A model generated the notes under the pieces. It worked only from the letters and a program-made list of their open reading frames with translations. It was not told the DNA's origin and searched no databases. A DNA stretch of 64,000 bases from Photobacterium frigidiphilum (lineage in GTDB: Bacteria > Pseudomonadota > Gammaproteobacteria > Enterobacterales > Vibrionaceae), in NCBI RefSeq assembly GCF_003025615.1, contig NZ_PYMJ01000013.1:1-64000 (forward strand). Reading direction: 5' to 3'. This document shows, piece by piece, positions 8,737 to 18,287 of the stretch; position 1 is the first letter of the stretch, and the number at the start of each line of letters is the position of its first letter. A program made the position numbers and the translations under genes.

Positions 8737-8773
8737 AAGCCATCGTCTAAAGAACGATGGCTTATTTCTTTTT
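8737..8773 (+). terminator. Rho-independent terminator after maoP
   Basis: AAGCCATCGT (8737-8746) pairs with ACGATGGCTT (8754-8763), followed by ATTTCTTTTT. Confidence 0.85.
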
Positions 8774-8814
8774 GCGCTTAGAAAAAAGCTAAGCAATGTA
8801 ACTTGGTAATATGT

Positions 8815-9843
8815 ATGAAAATCTGTTTTGTTATGTACCCGTGGGATAAAGTAGAACCAGAATCTGACTCTACCTTACGTATGATTCACGAAGTCGCTAG
8901 TAGAGGGCACACGGTAGCCATTACAACGCCAAATAATTTGACAATGCGTGATAGCATGGCAATCGCATTCTGTAGCGTTTTAAAAAAGTCAGACATTTCT
9001 AACAATATACCAAGCTTTTACCGTAAAGCTGAATTTCGTAAAGCGCAGCTACCTTTAGCGGGTTTTGACGCAATCATTATGCGAGCAAACCCACCGCTAG
9101 ACACAATGGCATTGAATTTCCTTGATTCAGTTCGTGATGACACCTTCATCATGAATGATATTAACGGACTGCGCGTTGCAAATAATAAGCTGTATACCGC
9201 GTCTTTACCGGATCCAAATAACGAGTTTATTCCTGTTACTCATGTTTCTAAAAATCGTGAATACCTAGAGCGTGTACTAGAAGAAAGTCCTAACGATCGT
9301 ATGATCATGAAACCGCTAGACGGTTACGGTGGTAGCGGCGTTATTTTGGTCGAGAAAAGTGCAAAGTCGAGCGTTAAATCCTTGCTTGATTTCTATATCG
9401 GTGCCGACCAAAACTACGTGATCTTACAAGATTATATTGAAGGCGCTGAAAAAGGCGATGTACGTATCATGATGCTAAACGGCGAGCCTATTGGGGCTAT
9501 GCGTCGTGTACCAGCAGATGGCGATGTTCGCTCGAATATTCACGCAGGTGGAAAAGAAGTAAAACACACATTAACAAAGCAAGAGCTGCGTTTATGTAAG
9601 CACATTGGTCCGAAATTAGTCCGTGATGGTTTATTCTTTGTCGGGCTTGATGTAATCAGTGGCAAGTTAGTTGAAGTTAACGTACTCAGCCCTGGCGGCA
9701 TCACACGTATTAACCGTTTAAATCGAACCAAACTTCAGTCTGAAGTGATTGATTTCGTTGAAACGGTAGTAAAAGCAAAACACTCTAGCATCGCGCGTAA
9801 AAATGCATTCAGCAAAGTAATTGAAGATGCTACAGCTAACTGA
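8815..9843 (+). CDS. GshB-like ATP-grasp ligase
   Basis: A cytoplasmic ATP-grasp enzyme of about 342 residues, resembling prokaryotic glutathione synthetase. The N-terminal domain has the FVMYPWDKVEPESDSTLRMI segment. The ATP-grasp core has MIMKPLDGYGGSGV, the GDVRIMMLNGEPIGAMRR substrate and metal segment, and LVEVNVLSPGGI. It shares the GshB fold, but a dedicated glutathione gene is usually not paired with DUF1704, so the acceptor here may be another peptide or amino acid. The ATG at 8815 is preferred over TTG at 8803. Its 3' end overlaps the next gene by 23 bases, so the two are translated together. Confidence 0.78.
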   Translation: MKICFVMYPWDKVEPESDSTLRMIHEVASRGHTVAITTPNNLTMRDSMAIAFCSVLKKSDISNNIPSFYRKAEFRKAQLPLAGFDAIIMRANPPLDTMALNFLDSVRDDTFIMNDINGLRVANNKLYTASLPDPNNEFIPVTHVSKNREYLERVLEESPNDRMIMKPLDGYGGSGVILVEKSAKSSVKSLLDFYIGADQNYVILQDYIEGAEKGDVRIMMLNGEPIGAMRRVPADGDVRSNIHAGGKEVKHTLTKQELRLCKHIGPKLVRDGLFFVGLDVISGKLVEVNVLSPGGITRINRLNRTKLQSEVIDFVETVVKAKHSSIARKNAFSKVIEDATAN

Positions 9844-11809
9844 GCAGGAGGTGCTGGATAAGATCCAGCATCTCGTTCCTTTTGAAGGACAACTAAACGA
9901 CGGTAGTTTAACTATTCGTATCAGTGAGTATCAACCGTACATTGCAACAGCGATACATAACGGCAGCCGCCTACGTGGCGAGTTAATGACAAAGTGCGAA
10001 TTAACAGAAGAAGAACGATACTTCGAAGAAGATCCGTTTACTGGTGATTTCATTTCGTCTTTACCTATCGTGTTACAAGGTGATGACTCGCGCTATGAAT
10101 ATGACTTAAACCGATCACCTGAACACTGTATTTATCAAGATGCGTGGGGGAAAAACGTTTGGTCGACACCGTTAACGGATGCTGAAAAAGCAACATCTCA
10201 TGACAAACATGCATGTTATTACCGTATTCTTAAATGCTTAGTCGCAACGTTAGAAAACAAGTTTGGCTTGTGTTTATTGTATGATATTCATTCATACAAC
10301 TATCAGCGCGTTGAGAATGAAACACCTACATTCAATGTAGGTACAAAACAAGTCAATGCACGTCGTTGGCGTAAAGAAATTAATGAACTGTTAACTGGTT
10401 TAAGCAACATTGAACTGCCTAATATTGCCGTAACAGCTAAAGAAAATGATATTTTCAAAGGTATGGGGTATCAAGCAACATTCATTAGTCAGCATTTCAA
10501 CAATACATTGATTTTACCGATTGAAATCAAGAAAGTGTATATGAGCGAATTGGGCGGTGGAAGCTTTCCTCTTGTGATTGAAAAAATGAATGAATCGATG
10601 AAAACGGTTATCACGAAGCACGCCGCTTCTACCATTTTGCGTCGAACAAAAGTAAAGCGTTTAACTGGCAGCAATATATTGGCCTCTAAGCTACCGCGTG
10701 AAGTGATCAAACTTGATCGTCAACTTTATGCGATATCTCGTGGTATCAATACATTAAGCTATATAAACCCAACAAACTTGAAGCAAGAAAAACGTCGCTT
10801 CTTGCATAATCCGTATTCATACCAGCCACAATTTACCTATCGCCAGCTGGATTTGGATCCGTACAAGTTTCGTGAACAACTATACCGTTTACCTGTTGAA
10901 GATATTCGCGATGCGGATATCCAGAAAATGTATCGCAAAGTAATTGACCAGTTAGCCATTCGTATCGACTTGCTAACCAACATTGGTACTGAGGAGTTCT
11001 TATATAACTCTTTACGCTACTATGGTCAGCCAGACGAACGAGATATTGCGAATGCAAATTTCATTCTTCATGCTTGCGAGTACCAAGAACCACCAGAAGC
11101 AACGATTAGTGCAGCAGAAGCTATTCAAGCATTTAAAGATGCCGCAGATGATTACGGTATAACCTGTAAAGTGGTTGGCTCGAAGCAACTGATTGCCAGA
11201 GCAATGGTGAGTGGACGCAGTATAAAGGTAAACACAGGCTGTATGTTCTCACAAAGAGACTTAGACGCATTAATTCATCACGAATTAGGCGTTCACTTAG
11301 TCACTTCGGTGAACGCAGATGCACAGCCGCTTAAGGTATTGAAACTCGGATTACCTGGCAATACACATACACAAGAAGGCTTAGCTATCTTATGTGAGTT
11401 TTTATCAGGTAGCTTCCCATTACATCGCCTTAAAACACTCGCATTGCGCGTAATTGCTGTTGATATGATGGTAAATGGTGACAGTTTTGGTACAACATTT
11501 AATGCCTTAAAGCATGTTCATAAGCTCTCAGATGATGATGCCTTTACCATTACAACGCGTGCGTATCGTGGTGGTGGCTTCACTAAAGATTTCTTATATT
11601 TACGCGGCTTAAAAGATGCTATTAATGCTCATAAGCAAGGGGATTTAACCTCGCTATTTGTCGGTAAAACAGGCTTCGAATCGAAGTCTTTATTAGATGA
11701 GCTGATTGCACGAGAAATCTTGAAAAAGCCGACATATATACCGAAAGCGCTGACCATCAAAAAAGAGCCCGATCCTGTGATGAATTTCTTAATAAATTCC
11801 ATCAAATAA
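9821..11809 (+). CDS. N-formylglutamate-amidohydrolase-like and DUF1704 fusion (QEGLA-motif protein)
   Basis: A 662-residue two-part enzyme. About residues 1-235 look like an N-formylglutamate amidohydrolase domain: PYIATAIHNGSRLRG near the start, DPFTGDFISSLP, and YDIHSYNYQR. About residues 300-650 are a DUF1704 domain, known in bacteria as the flavohemoglobin expression-modulating QEGLA-motif protein and in animals as the tubulin tyrosine carboxypeptidase MATCAP. The zinc-peptidase residues are present: HHELGVH (486-492, an HExxxH site) and TQEGLA (517-522). The start is uncertain among ATG 9821 and 9827. It overlaps the ATP-grasp ligase gene, which suggests one pathway that adds and removes an amino acid or peptide. 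A strong terminator follows. Confidence 0.8.
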   Translation: MKMLQLTEQEVLDKIQHLVPFEGQLNDGSLTIRISEYQPYIATAIHNGSRLRGELMTKCELTEEERYFEEDPFTGDFISSLPIVLQGDDSRYEYDLNRSPEHCIYQDAWGKNVWSTPLTDAEKATSHDKHACYYRILKCLVATLENKFGLCLLYDIHSYNYQRVENETPTFNVGTKQVNARRWRKEINELLTGLSNIELPNIAVTAKENDIFKGMGYQATFISQHFNNTLILPIEIKKVYMSELGGGSFPLVIEKMNESMKTVITKHAASTILRRTKVKRLTGSNILASKLPREVIKLDRQLYAISRGINTLSYINPTNLKQEKRRFLHNPYSYQPQFTYRQLDLDPYKFREQLYRLPVEDIRDADIQKMYRKVIDQLAIRIDLLTNIGTEEFLYNSLRYYGQPDERDIANANFILHACEYQEPPEATISAAEAIQAFKDAADDYGITCKVVGSKQLIARAMVSGRSIKVNTGCMFSQRDLDALIHHELGVHLVTSVNADAQPLKVLKLGLPGNTHTQEGLAILCEFLSGSFPLHRLKTLALRVIAVDMMVNGDSFGTTFNALKHVHKLSDDDAFTITTRAYRGGGFTKDFLYLRGLKDAINAHKQGDLTSLFVGKTGFESKSLLDELIAREILKKPTYIPKALTIKKEPDPVMNFLINSIK

Positions 11810-11818
11810 TGCCAATTT

Positions 11819-11843
11819 AAAGCGACTTCGGTCGCTTTTTTTT
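11819..11843 (+). terminator. Rho-independent terminator
   Basis: AAAGCGAC TTCG GTCGCTTT with eight Ts; a very stable UUCG tetraloop hairpin 10 bases after the DUF1704 gene. Confidence 0.92.
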
Positions 11844-12240
11844 ATCTGTCATAAAAATCAAACGATACCCCATCCATAATTCACGATACAAGCGACCTTG
11901 TGAACAATTTGATTGCATTTCACCTGAAAACGACGCTGTATTCGCAAGGTTCCCCCCCCCCTCATTTAAGCAAGTATCATTGCAACGAACAAGGTTAATC
12001 TCGAATGCTTTTGTCAATTAAGATCAACAAGCAATTGCTCAACAGCTTAAGTCACCAACCCGACAAATAATTAGAACACAAAACATTAAGCAGCATACTG
12101 GAAAGTAAATTTTCTAGATATAAATCAACACAATAAGATAATTGGAATGGGTATTATTCATGTATACACTTGATATATTCATTGTGGAGTGTAATGATTG
12201 CGCTATGATTGTTTAGACCACTAAAGATTATGGATGCAAA
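11844..12240. other. Control region upstream of the ectoine operon
   Basis: About 400 bases without a gene. It contains a run of ten C residues near 11952-11961, AT-rich sequence from 12060, and a candidate promoter at 12182. Minus-strand frames here are shadows. No MarR-type regulator gene (CosR/EctR) adjoins the operon. Confidence 0.5.
12182..12209 (+). promoter_or_regulatory. Candidate promoter of ectA
   Basis: TTGTGG (12182-12187) and TATGAT (12204-12209) are separated by 16 bases, giving a start about 25 bases before the ectA ATG. Read by eye only. Confidence 0.35.
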
Positions 12241-12783
12241 ATGATTACGACAGCACCTTGGATTGTATGCCCGACAATATTAGCCAAAGATGAAAACAAG
12301 TGGGTATTTAGAACACCAAATATTGGCGATGGTGACCAAGCGCATAAGCTTATCGCGTCATGCCCCCCTCTGGATATGAATTCGTCTTACTGTAACTTTC
12401 TGCAATCTACTCACTTCAAACAAACCTGCATCATTGCAGAATTCAATGATGAAATAGCAGGTTTTATATCTAGCTACCTCAAGCCAGAAAATAATAACGA
12501 ATTGTTTATTTGGCAAGTTGCCGTAGCCCCCAAGCACAGAGGGAAAGGGCTTGCATTTCATATGCTAAAAGAGCTTTTAATACGCGACAACCTGGAACAC
12601 ATTAAGGCAATTGAAACAACAATCACCAAAGACAATCAAGGCTCTTGGAACCTATTCAAGAAACTGGACGAGGAAAATAATAACCTTGGTTCAGTGACAA
12701 CTTTTCTGGACGAGCACAAACACTTTAAAGGTAAACACGATACCGAATACCTGTATCACATCCCTCTTACCAAAACTCTTTAA
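12241..12783 (+). CDS. ectA: EctA, L-2,4-diaminobutyrate acetyltransferase
   Basis: Acetylates L-2,4-diaminobutyrate with acetyl-CoA to N-gamma-acetyl-diaminobutyrate, the second step of ectoine synthesis, in the cytoplasm. The 180-residue GNAT protein has the acetyl-CoA loop VAVAPKHRGKGLAFHML, and an N-terminal WVFRTPNIGDGDQAHKLI segment typical of EctA. It is the first gene of a four-gene run; ectB follows after 23 bases. Expression is expected to rise with salinity, as in other Vibrionaceae. Confidence 0.95.
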   Translation: MITTAPWIVCPTILAKDENKWVFRTPNIGDGDQAHKLIASCPPLDMNSSYCNFLQSTHFKQTCIIAEFNDEIAGFISSYLKPENNNELFIWQVAVAPKHRGKGLAFHMLKELLIRDNLEHIKAIETTITKDNQGSWNLFKKLDEENNNLGSVTTFLDEHKHFKGKHDTEYLYHIPLTKTL

Positions 12784-12806
12784 TTCATTGAAAAAACGGT
12801 CCCAAT

Positions 12807-14072
12807 ATGGATATCTTCAAAAAACAAGAATCAAATGTGCAATCATATGCGAATAACTTCCCTGTTATTTTTTCATCTGCAAAAGGGTGTTGGCTACACA
12901 CCAATAATGGTAAACGTTACCTCGACTTCCTTGCTGGCGCTGGTTCGTTGAACTATGGCCATAACAATGACGTACTAAAACAAGCACTACTTGATTATAT
13001 CGATTGTGATGGTATTACCCACGGCCTAGATATGCACTCACAAGCCAAGGCGGAATTTTTAACCGCACTTCGTAATCACATATTCTCCCCCCGAAATCTT
13101 GATTACAAAGTGCAGTTCACCGGTCCTACTGGCACAAATGCCGTAGAAGCGGCAATGAAGCTCGCACGAAAAGTAACTGGCCGCATTAATATCGTCACTT
13201 TCACCAACGGCTTTCACGGTTGTACCATCGGTGCACTGTCTGCAACAGGGAACCAGCACCACCGCGGCGGTGCTGGTATGCCTCTGATAGGCACTTCACG
13301 TCTTCCGTACGAAGGCTACGCTGGCGTTGATGGTCTGGCTTTGTTCGAAACAATGCTGAACGATAACTCAAGTGGTTTAGACAAGCCCGCAGCAGTATTA
13401 CTTGAAACGGTACAAGGTGAAGGTGGATTGAATGTTGCCTCTACTGAATGGCTGAAACGACTGAGCAGCATTTGTAAGCAGCACAAAATTCTACTGATTG
13501 TCGACGATATTCAAGCCGGCTGCGGCCGCACCGGCACCTTTTTTAGTTTTGAACCTTCAGGTATCAAGCCAGACATCGTTACTTTGTCCAAATCAATCAG
13601 TGGATATGGATTACCGATGGCGCTAGTTCTACTTAAGCCTGAACTCGACATATGGCAACCAGGTGAACATAACGGTACTTTCCGTGGTAATAACCATGCC
13701 TTTGTTACCGCAACTAAAGCCATCACAACTTACTGGGCAAACGGTGAATTTGAACAGCATATCGACCAGCGTGCAAACCAAGTCAACACCGCAATTCAAC
13801 GCACCCTGCGCCGTTATCCGTCATTATTTATCCGCGGTAAAGGCAGAGGTTTGATGCAAGGTATCGAGTGCAAGAGCGGCTCTATTTCATCTGCCATCGC
13901 CAGAACATGTTTCGACAAAGGTATGATAATTGAAACCGCAGGCCCAGATGACGAAATCGTTAAGTTCTTCTGTCCCCTCACTATTAGTGAGTCCGAGCTT
14001 GAGCAAGGATTGCATATTTTCGAACAGGCAGCAGATATCGTCGCCACTAAACTGATCAAGAAAGCTTCTTAA
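12807..14072 (+). CDS. ectB: EctB, diaminobutyrate-2-oxoglutarate transaminase
   Basis: A PLP class-III aminotransferase of 421 residues that converts aspartate semialdehyde to L-2,4-diaminobutyrate with glutamate as donor, the first committed step of ectoine synthesis. The PLP Lys lies in [16 protein letters not shown], the cofactor-binding Asp in [15 protein letters not shown], and [16 protein letters not shown] binds phosphate. Length and motifs are standard for EctB. Its stop is 11 bases before the ectC start. Confidence 0.96.
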   Translation: MDIFKKQESNVQSYANNFPVIFSSAKGCWLHTNNGKRYLDFLAGAGSLNYGHNNDVLKQALLDYIDCDGITHGLDMHSQAKAEFLTALRNHIFSPRNLDYKVQFTGPTGTNAVEAAMKLARKVTGRINIVTFTNGFHGCTIGALSATGNQHHRGGAGMPLIGTSRLPYEGYAGVDGLALFETMLNDNSSGLDKPAAVLLETVQGEGGLNVASTEWLKRLSSICKQHKILLIVDDIQAGCGRTGTFFSFEPSGIKPDIVTLSKSISGYGLPMALVLLKPELDIWQPGEHNGTFRGNNHAFVTATKAITTYWANGEFEQHIDQRANQVNTAIQRTLRRYPSLFIRGKGRGLMQGIECKSGSISSAIARTCFDKGMIIETAGPDDEIVKFFCPLTISESELEQGLHIFEQAADIVATKLIKKAS

Positions 14073-14083
14073 GGACCTTAAAC

Positions 14084-14470
14084 ATGATTGTAAGAACTCT
14101 GGAAGAGTGTAAAAACAGCGAACGCCGTATAGTGTCGGACAACTGGGAAAGTATCCGTATGCTATTAAAAGACGACAAGATGGGGTTTTCATTCCACATC
14201 ACCACCATCTATGACAACACCGAAACACATATTCATTACCAGAACCACTTAGAGTCAGTTTACTGTATTTCCGGCGAAGGTGAGATCGAAGTGATCGGCG
14301 ATAAAACCTACCCAATTAATCCAGGGACATTATATATCTTAGATAAGAATGATGAACATTACTTACGAGCTTATAAAGGCAAAGAGATGGTAATGGCCTG
14401 TGTGTTTAACCCACCCATTACTGGTGCAGAGGTCCATAACGAAAATGGCGTATATCCGTTAGTGGAATAA
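14084..14470 (+). CDS. ectC: EctC, L-ectoine synthase
   Basis: Cyclises N-gamma-acetyl-diaminobutyrate to ectoine. The 128-residue single-domain cupin matches the family length. Metal ligands of the EctC type can be seen: the Glu of the [16 protein letters not shown] strand and the His of [11 protein letters not shown]. The upstream spacing has AAGGACC before the ATG. No ectD hydroxylase gene follows, so this strain probably makes ectoine rather than 5-hydroxyectoine from this locus. Confidence 0.96.
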   Translation: MIVRTLEECKNSERRIVSDNWESIRMLLKDDKMGFSFHITTIYDNTETHIHYQNHLESVYCISGEGEIEVIGDKTYPINPGTLYILDKNDEHYLRAYKGKEMVMACVFNPPITGAEVHNENGVYPLVE

Positions 14471-14538
14471 CCTTCTTCCCAAGGGGCAATCAATGCCCCC
14501 TTTTCCCAGATGTAATCAAATGAGTAAAGGATTCCCTC

Positions 14539-15957
14539 ATGAGTTATACCGTAGAGAAAATCGGCGGTACATCAATGTCAGCATTCGATGCGATCTTAGA
14601 TAACATAATGCTACGCCCTAAATCTCCCTATAATCGCGTTTTTGTGGTATCCGCTTACAGCGGTATCACCGATGCGCTGCTAGAGTGCAAACGTTCTGGA
14701 AAACCCGGAATTTATCAGTATATTGCCAAGCGCGATGAAACATGGCTAAAAGCTGTCGCTGATTTAGAAATGCGTATGCTACTCGTCAACGAAAATATGT
14801 TTGCCGATCCCCTTAATCGCAGACGTGCAGATAAATTTATCAAGTCAAGGATTACTGATGCAGTAAGCTGTATCACTAACATTATAGAAACTTGTCAGTA
14901 CGGCCAATTCTCTTTGCGTCATTATTTGCCTCAAATCAGAGAATTCCTATCGTCGCTCGGTGAGGCACACAGTGCCTATAATACTGCCCTAAAATTAAAA
15001 ACCCTTGGTATTAACGCCACGTTTGTTGATTTGTCCGGTTGGGATAACAAAAGCTATGGCAGCCTAGATGACGTCATCAAACGCGCATTTGCCAATATTG
15101 ATGTCACTAAAGAGCTGCCTATAGTCACAGGTTATGCCTACTGTGATGAAGGATTGATGAAAACCTATGATCGCGGCTACAGCGAAATTACCTTTAGTCG
15201 TATTGCCTGTTTAACGCACGCTACTCAGGCCATCATCCATAAGGAATATCACCTAAGCAGTGCTGACCCTCGCGTCGTCGGTCCAGAAAACGTATTTCCT
15301 ATGGGACATACCAACTTTGATGTTGCCGATCAACTGGCCAATTTAGGAATGGAGGCGATCCACCCCAATGCAGCGTCTGGGCTACGCCAACAAAACATTG
15401 AATTACGTATCAAAAACACCTTTGAACCCGAACATCAGGGCACACTGATTTCACAGAATTACCTACCTGACGCTGAAAGAGTGGAAATCATTGCAGGTAA
15501 AAGTAAAGTCTTTGCCCTACACATTTTTGACCAGGCCATGGTGGGCAAGGTAGATAATGTAAGCTACGAGCTGATGGAGATCATCTCAGATGCCAGAGTG
15601 AAATTAATTGGTAAAGAGATGAACGCCAACTCTATTACCTACTATTTAAGTGGTGGCACAGAAATCTTAAACAAATTGCTCTACAAAGCAGAAAAACGCT
15701 ACCCAAATTCGACGATTACAGGCTGCATGGTCGCACTAATTTCAATTATTGGAGCCTCTATCAATACCAATACTGCTTTAAGCAAAGGCATACTCGCCTT
15801 AACAGACAAGCAGATTTCACCAATAGCTGCCCACTCTTCCATGCGTAATGTTAACGTACAGTTTGTTGTGGAAGACAAATATTACAAAGCGGCGATATGT
15901 GCTCTTCACGCCGAGTTTATCAACCAATCTGAAAATACAACGCGCAAAATTGCTTAG
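14539..15957 (+). CDS. ask: Ectoine-type aspartokinase (Ask_Ect)
   Basis: Phosphorylates aspartate to start the pathway toward aspartate semialdehyde, feeding EctB. The 472-residue protein begins with the kinase segment VEKIGGTSMSAFDA and has FVVSAYSGITDALLECK. Further on come the aspartate-binding region TYDRGYSEITFSRIA and two ACT-like regulatory modules after about residue 310. The ectoine-linked isoform is a recognised subgroup that escapes the usual lysine/threonine feedback control. It is the fourth gene of the operon, 68 bases after ectC, and a hairpin follows at 16057. Confidence 0.93.
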   Translation: MSYTVEKIGGTSMSAFDAILDNIMLRPKSPYNRVFVVSAYSGITDALLECKRSGKPGIYQYIAKRDETWLKAVADLEMRMLLVNENMFADPLNRRRADKFIKSRITDAVSCITNIIETCQYGQFSLRHYLPQIREFLSSLGEAHSAYNTALKLKTLGINATFVDLSGWDNKSYGSLDDVIKRAFANIDVTKELPIVTGYAYCDEGLMKTYDRGYSEITFSRIACLTHATQAIIHKEYHLSSADPRVVGPENVFPMGHTNFDVADQLANLGMEAIHPNAASGLRQQNIELRIKNTFEPEHQGTLISQNYLPDAERVEIIAGKSKVFALHIFDQAMVGKVDNVSYELMEIISDARVKLIGKEMNANSITYYLSGGTEILNKLLYKAEKRYPNSTITGCMVALISIIGASINTNTALSKGILALTDKQISPIAAHSSMRNVNVQFVVEDKYYKAAICALHAEFINQSENTTRKIA

Positions 15958-16056
15958 CTTCTTTTAAGGAAAGCTCCCCCCAACCTGGCAATACTACTCA
16001 CAAAGAAAATGCTGCTCACAACGGCAAAAAGGCGGCCTGAAGTTTATGGTTATGAC

Positions 16057-16080
16057 GGCGAGAGTTTACCTCTCGCCTTT
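16057..16080 (+). terminator. Terminator-like hairpin after the ectoine operon
   Basis: GGCGAGAG (16057-16064) pairs with its complement (16070-16077), loop of 5, then TTT. It separates the operon from the convergent lipoxygenase gene. Confidence 0.65.
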
Positions 16081-16097
16081 ACCGACTTAAGGCTTAC

Positions 16098-17942
16098 TTA
16101 AATATTAATACTTGGTGGAATTTTACTTGGTAATAAGAAACTATATTCTTGACGAGTTTCATTCTGGAGATTAATCGTTTTTTCGATATCGGCTAAAGAG
16201 GCTTGGAACTGACTCAACGGTCCGCCTTCATCAGTGATCTTATCATCCTCAAACCAATCCAAATACGGGAAGTTATTAGTACGGTACTCACCTAGTTGTC
16301 GATAATAAACGCCTCCTAATATTTGCAGCAATGAAAGCTGCTCTAGAGACTCTCGCATTGGAGGAAAGTTTTGTAGCCAAGCTTCCTTTGTCTGAACGTT
16401 TGTCGGATCCTTACCCCAAATAGCTCCGGTTACAGCAGGAGCAAAGCTCATCAAAAAACTTTGAGGGAAATTGACGGCTGCATGTTGTGCGCTGGAAGTG
16501 AAAATGACCATAGTAAGCACTTCCGAGAGCTGCTCTCGAGTTGTGATAGGTTTAAATCCTTTGATCGATCCTTCCGCCATTAATGACTCTGTCCATGCCG
16601 TTAATTCATAATCGTCAGTTACTGCTGCATCATTAGCGTAATAAACATCGATATATTCCGTCGTCCAACTCTGAATCGCATCCCAAATCAAAAGGGCATC
16701 GTCACGATACGGATAGTCTGGCAAGAAATCTTTGTTATCCACTTGGCGTGTAGCCAAATCATTTGGCAACATATAACCATAGAAATCGAGTTCAAGCCGG
16801 TCTGTTCCTGCTGCTAGCTGTGTCGATTCAATTTTCCCACCAAAAATATCATCAATAGGTCCACCCGAAGCAATCAAAGAACCTGCAGCGCTATTGTTAA
16901 TAAATAAGGTTCCTTCGAAATGGGGAAGCAGTAACACATTAATCGGATGTGATTCAGCAAGACAGCGGTTCGTTGCGATGGTAAACGCTTCAATAATCAA
17001 GTGCGTACGACCGAGGTGTACAAAAAGTTCGTGATAATTACCATCAGCCACTTGAACCAAAGACATAGCGGCTTGCCACTGCCAGTACTCTGGAGAATTA
17101 TCATTACTATCAATTGCATAGCTGATCGAAAAATCATCCTTGTTTTGACCACCCTGAATGGCAACTGGAGTCAGTGATTTATCACCCTTGGGAATTGCAA
17201 ATAGTGCAATTGGGGCGAATACTTGTTTCTCTGGCCCTTGAGGGTTATCTACAAGTATCTCTAATTCATAGTAATCCAAAAGGTATATCCGCTTTTCAGC
17301 CAAAGCCTCTACTAACGTGTCGTCCGCCCCCATCACTTTTTGATACCCCATTTCGCTAACCGGAAAGTTATCCGGCAGGCTGGAAACTCCTTTTATTAGC
17401 ATTGGGTTTTGCCCTGCAACCCGATAACGAGCGAAGACGTCATTTTGTTGGAAAACCTCAGCAACTGCCGGTAATGGGATCTTTTTGAACAGATCTTTAT
17501 AGGCTTCTAATCCTGCATCTTCACGGTATTCCTTCACCTCAGAACGAACCAACCTAAGATATAAGTCGACTAATGATTTCAGCATCTCAGTTGTGTTAGT
17601 GATTAAAGTCCACTGCTGTCCTGGCTTCAAATTCCCTATCGCTTCTGAAACTTCGCCCAAACCATCTTTGATATCTACCAGTTCAGCAGCATCTTTTACG
17701 TTGGCAACGAGATTCTCCACAATAGGCACTAAAACCTTCAATACAGTGATCCCCCAAATTAAAGTAGGATCAGCTTCTTTAGGCACTTCTTTTACCATTG
17801 GTACAGGCGCCACATTGGGGTGCTCAAGATCCCAAACATATTTTCCTTGTGTATTATCCAGTTGTTTATGACGCTTTTCTTGCTGTCGTTGGCTGTCATT
17901 TTGCGGAAGTGACGGATGTTTACGTGGAAATAAGTTAAACAT
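16098..17942 (-). CDS. Bacterial lipoxygenase
   Basis: A non-heme iron dioxygenase that inserts O2 into polyunsaturated fatty acids. All five iron ligands of the family are in place: H309 and H314 in HLGRTH, H487 and N491 in QHAAVN, and the C-terminal Ile 614. The flanking IEAFTIATNRCL and HPINVLLLPHF segments are also those of lipoxygenases. At 614 residues it lacks the eukaryotic N-terminal PLAT domain; the first 60 residues are polar and no clear secretion signal is visible, unlike secreted Pseudomonas LoxA. The ATG at 17942 has AAGGA upstream; the 18 extra residues of the longer frame are not credible. A small membrane-protein gene lies 44 bases upstream. Confidence 0.88.
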   Translation of the reverse strand: MFNLFPRKHPSLPQNDSQRQQEKRHKQLDNTQGKYVWDLEHPNVAPVPMVKEVPKEADPTLIWGITVLKVLVPIVENLVANVKDAAELVDIKDGLGEVSEAIGNLKPGQQWTLITNTTEMLKSLVDLYLRLVRSEVKEYREDAGLEAYKDLFKKIPLPAVAEVFQQNDVFARYRVAGQNPMLIKGVSSLPDNFPVSEMGYQKVMGADDTLVEALAEKRIYLLDYYELEILVDNPQGPEKQVFAPIALFAIPKGDKSLTPVAIQGGQNKDDFSISYAIDSNDNSPEYWQWQAAMSLVQVADGNYHELFVHLGRTHLIIEAFTIATNRCLAESHPINVLLLPHFEGTLFINNSAAGSLIASGGPIDDIFGGKIESTQLAAGTDRLELDFYGYMLPNDLATRQVDNKDFLPDYPYRDDALLIWDAIQSWTTEYIDVYYANDAAVTDDYELTAWTESLMAEGSIKGFKPITTREQLSEVLTMVIFTSSAQHAAVNFPQSFLMSFAPAVTGAIWGKDPTNVQTKEAWLQNFPPMRESLEQLSLLQILGGVYYRQLGEYRTNNFPYLDWFEDDKITDEGGPLSQFQASLADIEKTINLQNETRQEYSFLLPSKIPPSINI

Positions 17943-17986
17943 GATGAATCCTTTCTTATTGGTATATGGATACACAAAAGTGACCA

Positions 17987-18217
17987 TTACAAGCAAAAGT
18001 TGAAAGAATGGCCATTGACATCACTCCATCGAATATCATGTGTAGTACCACGAACGCCCATTCGATGATATGTGCTGAAAAGATAGGTCAGGAATAGAAA
18101 TAAACCAGCAACAAATAAAACTAGTTGCATATCATGTGCAATAATGTGAGCTTTCTCTCTAAATGTGCGCCGTTGCTTTTTTGTGTTGACTGCTACATCA
18201 CCAACGACTCGGCTCAT
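17987..18217 (-). CDS. Small single-span membrane protein upstream of the lipoxygenase gene
   Basis: A 76-residue product with a basic N-terminal third, one hydrophobic helix (about residues 31-48) and a polar tail. I recognise no family. It reads in the same direction as the lipoxygenase gene, 44 bases ahead, so the two probably share a transcript. The ribosome site is weak (TAAGTAT), so the start is not secure. It might help place the enzyme at the membrane, but that is only inferred from position. Confidence 0.45.
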   Translation of the reverse strand: MSRVVGDVAVNTKKQRRTFREKAHIIAHDMQLVLFVAGLFLFLTYLFSTYHRMGVRGTTHDIRWSDVNGHSFNFCL

Positions 18218-18287
18218 ATACTTACAAAAATAACTTGAGATTCACGTATAAAATACTGACAATGCGCATCGCATAAAATAGGGGGGT

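Noticed and set aside
11817..12017. A 66-codon minus-strand frame before ectA
   Set aside because: It contains the UUCG terminator and the poly-C run; not credible as a gene.
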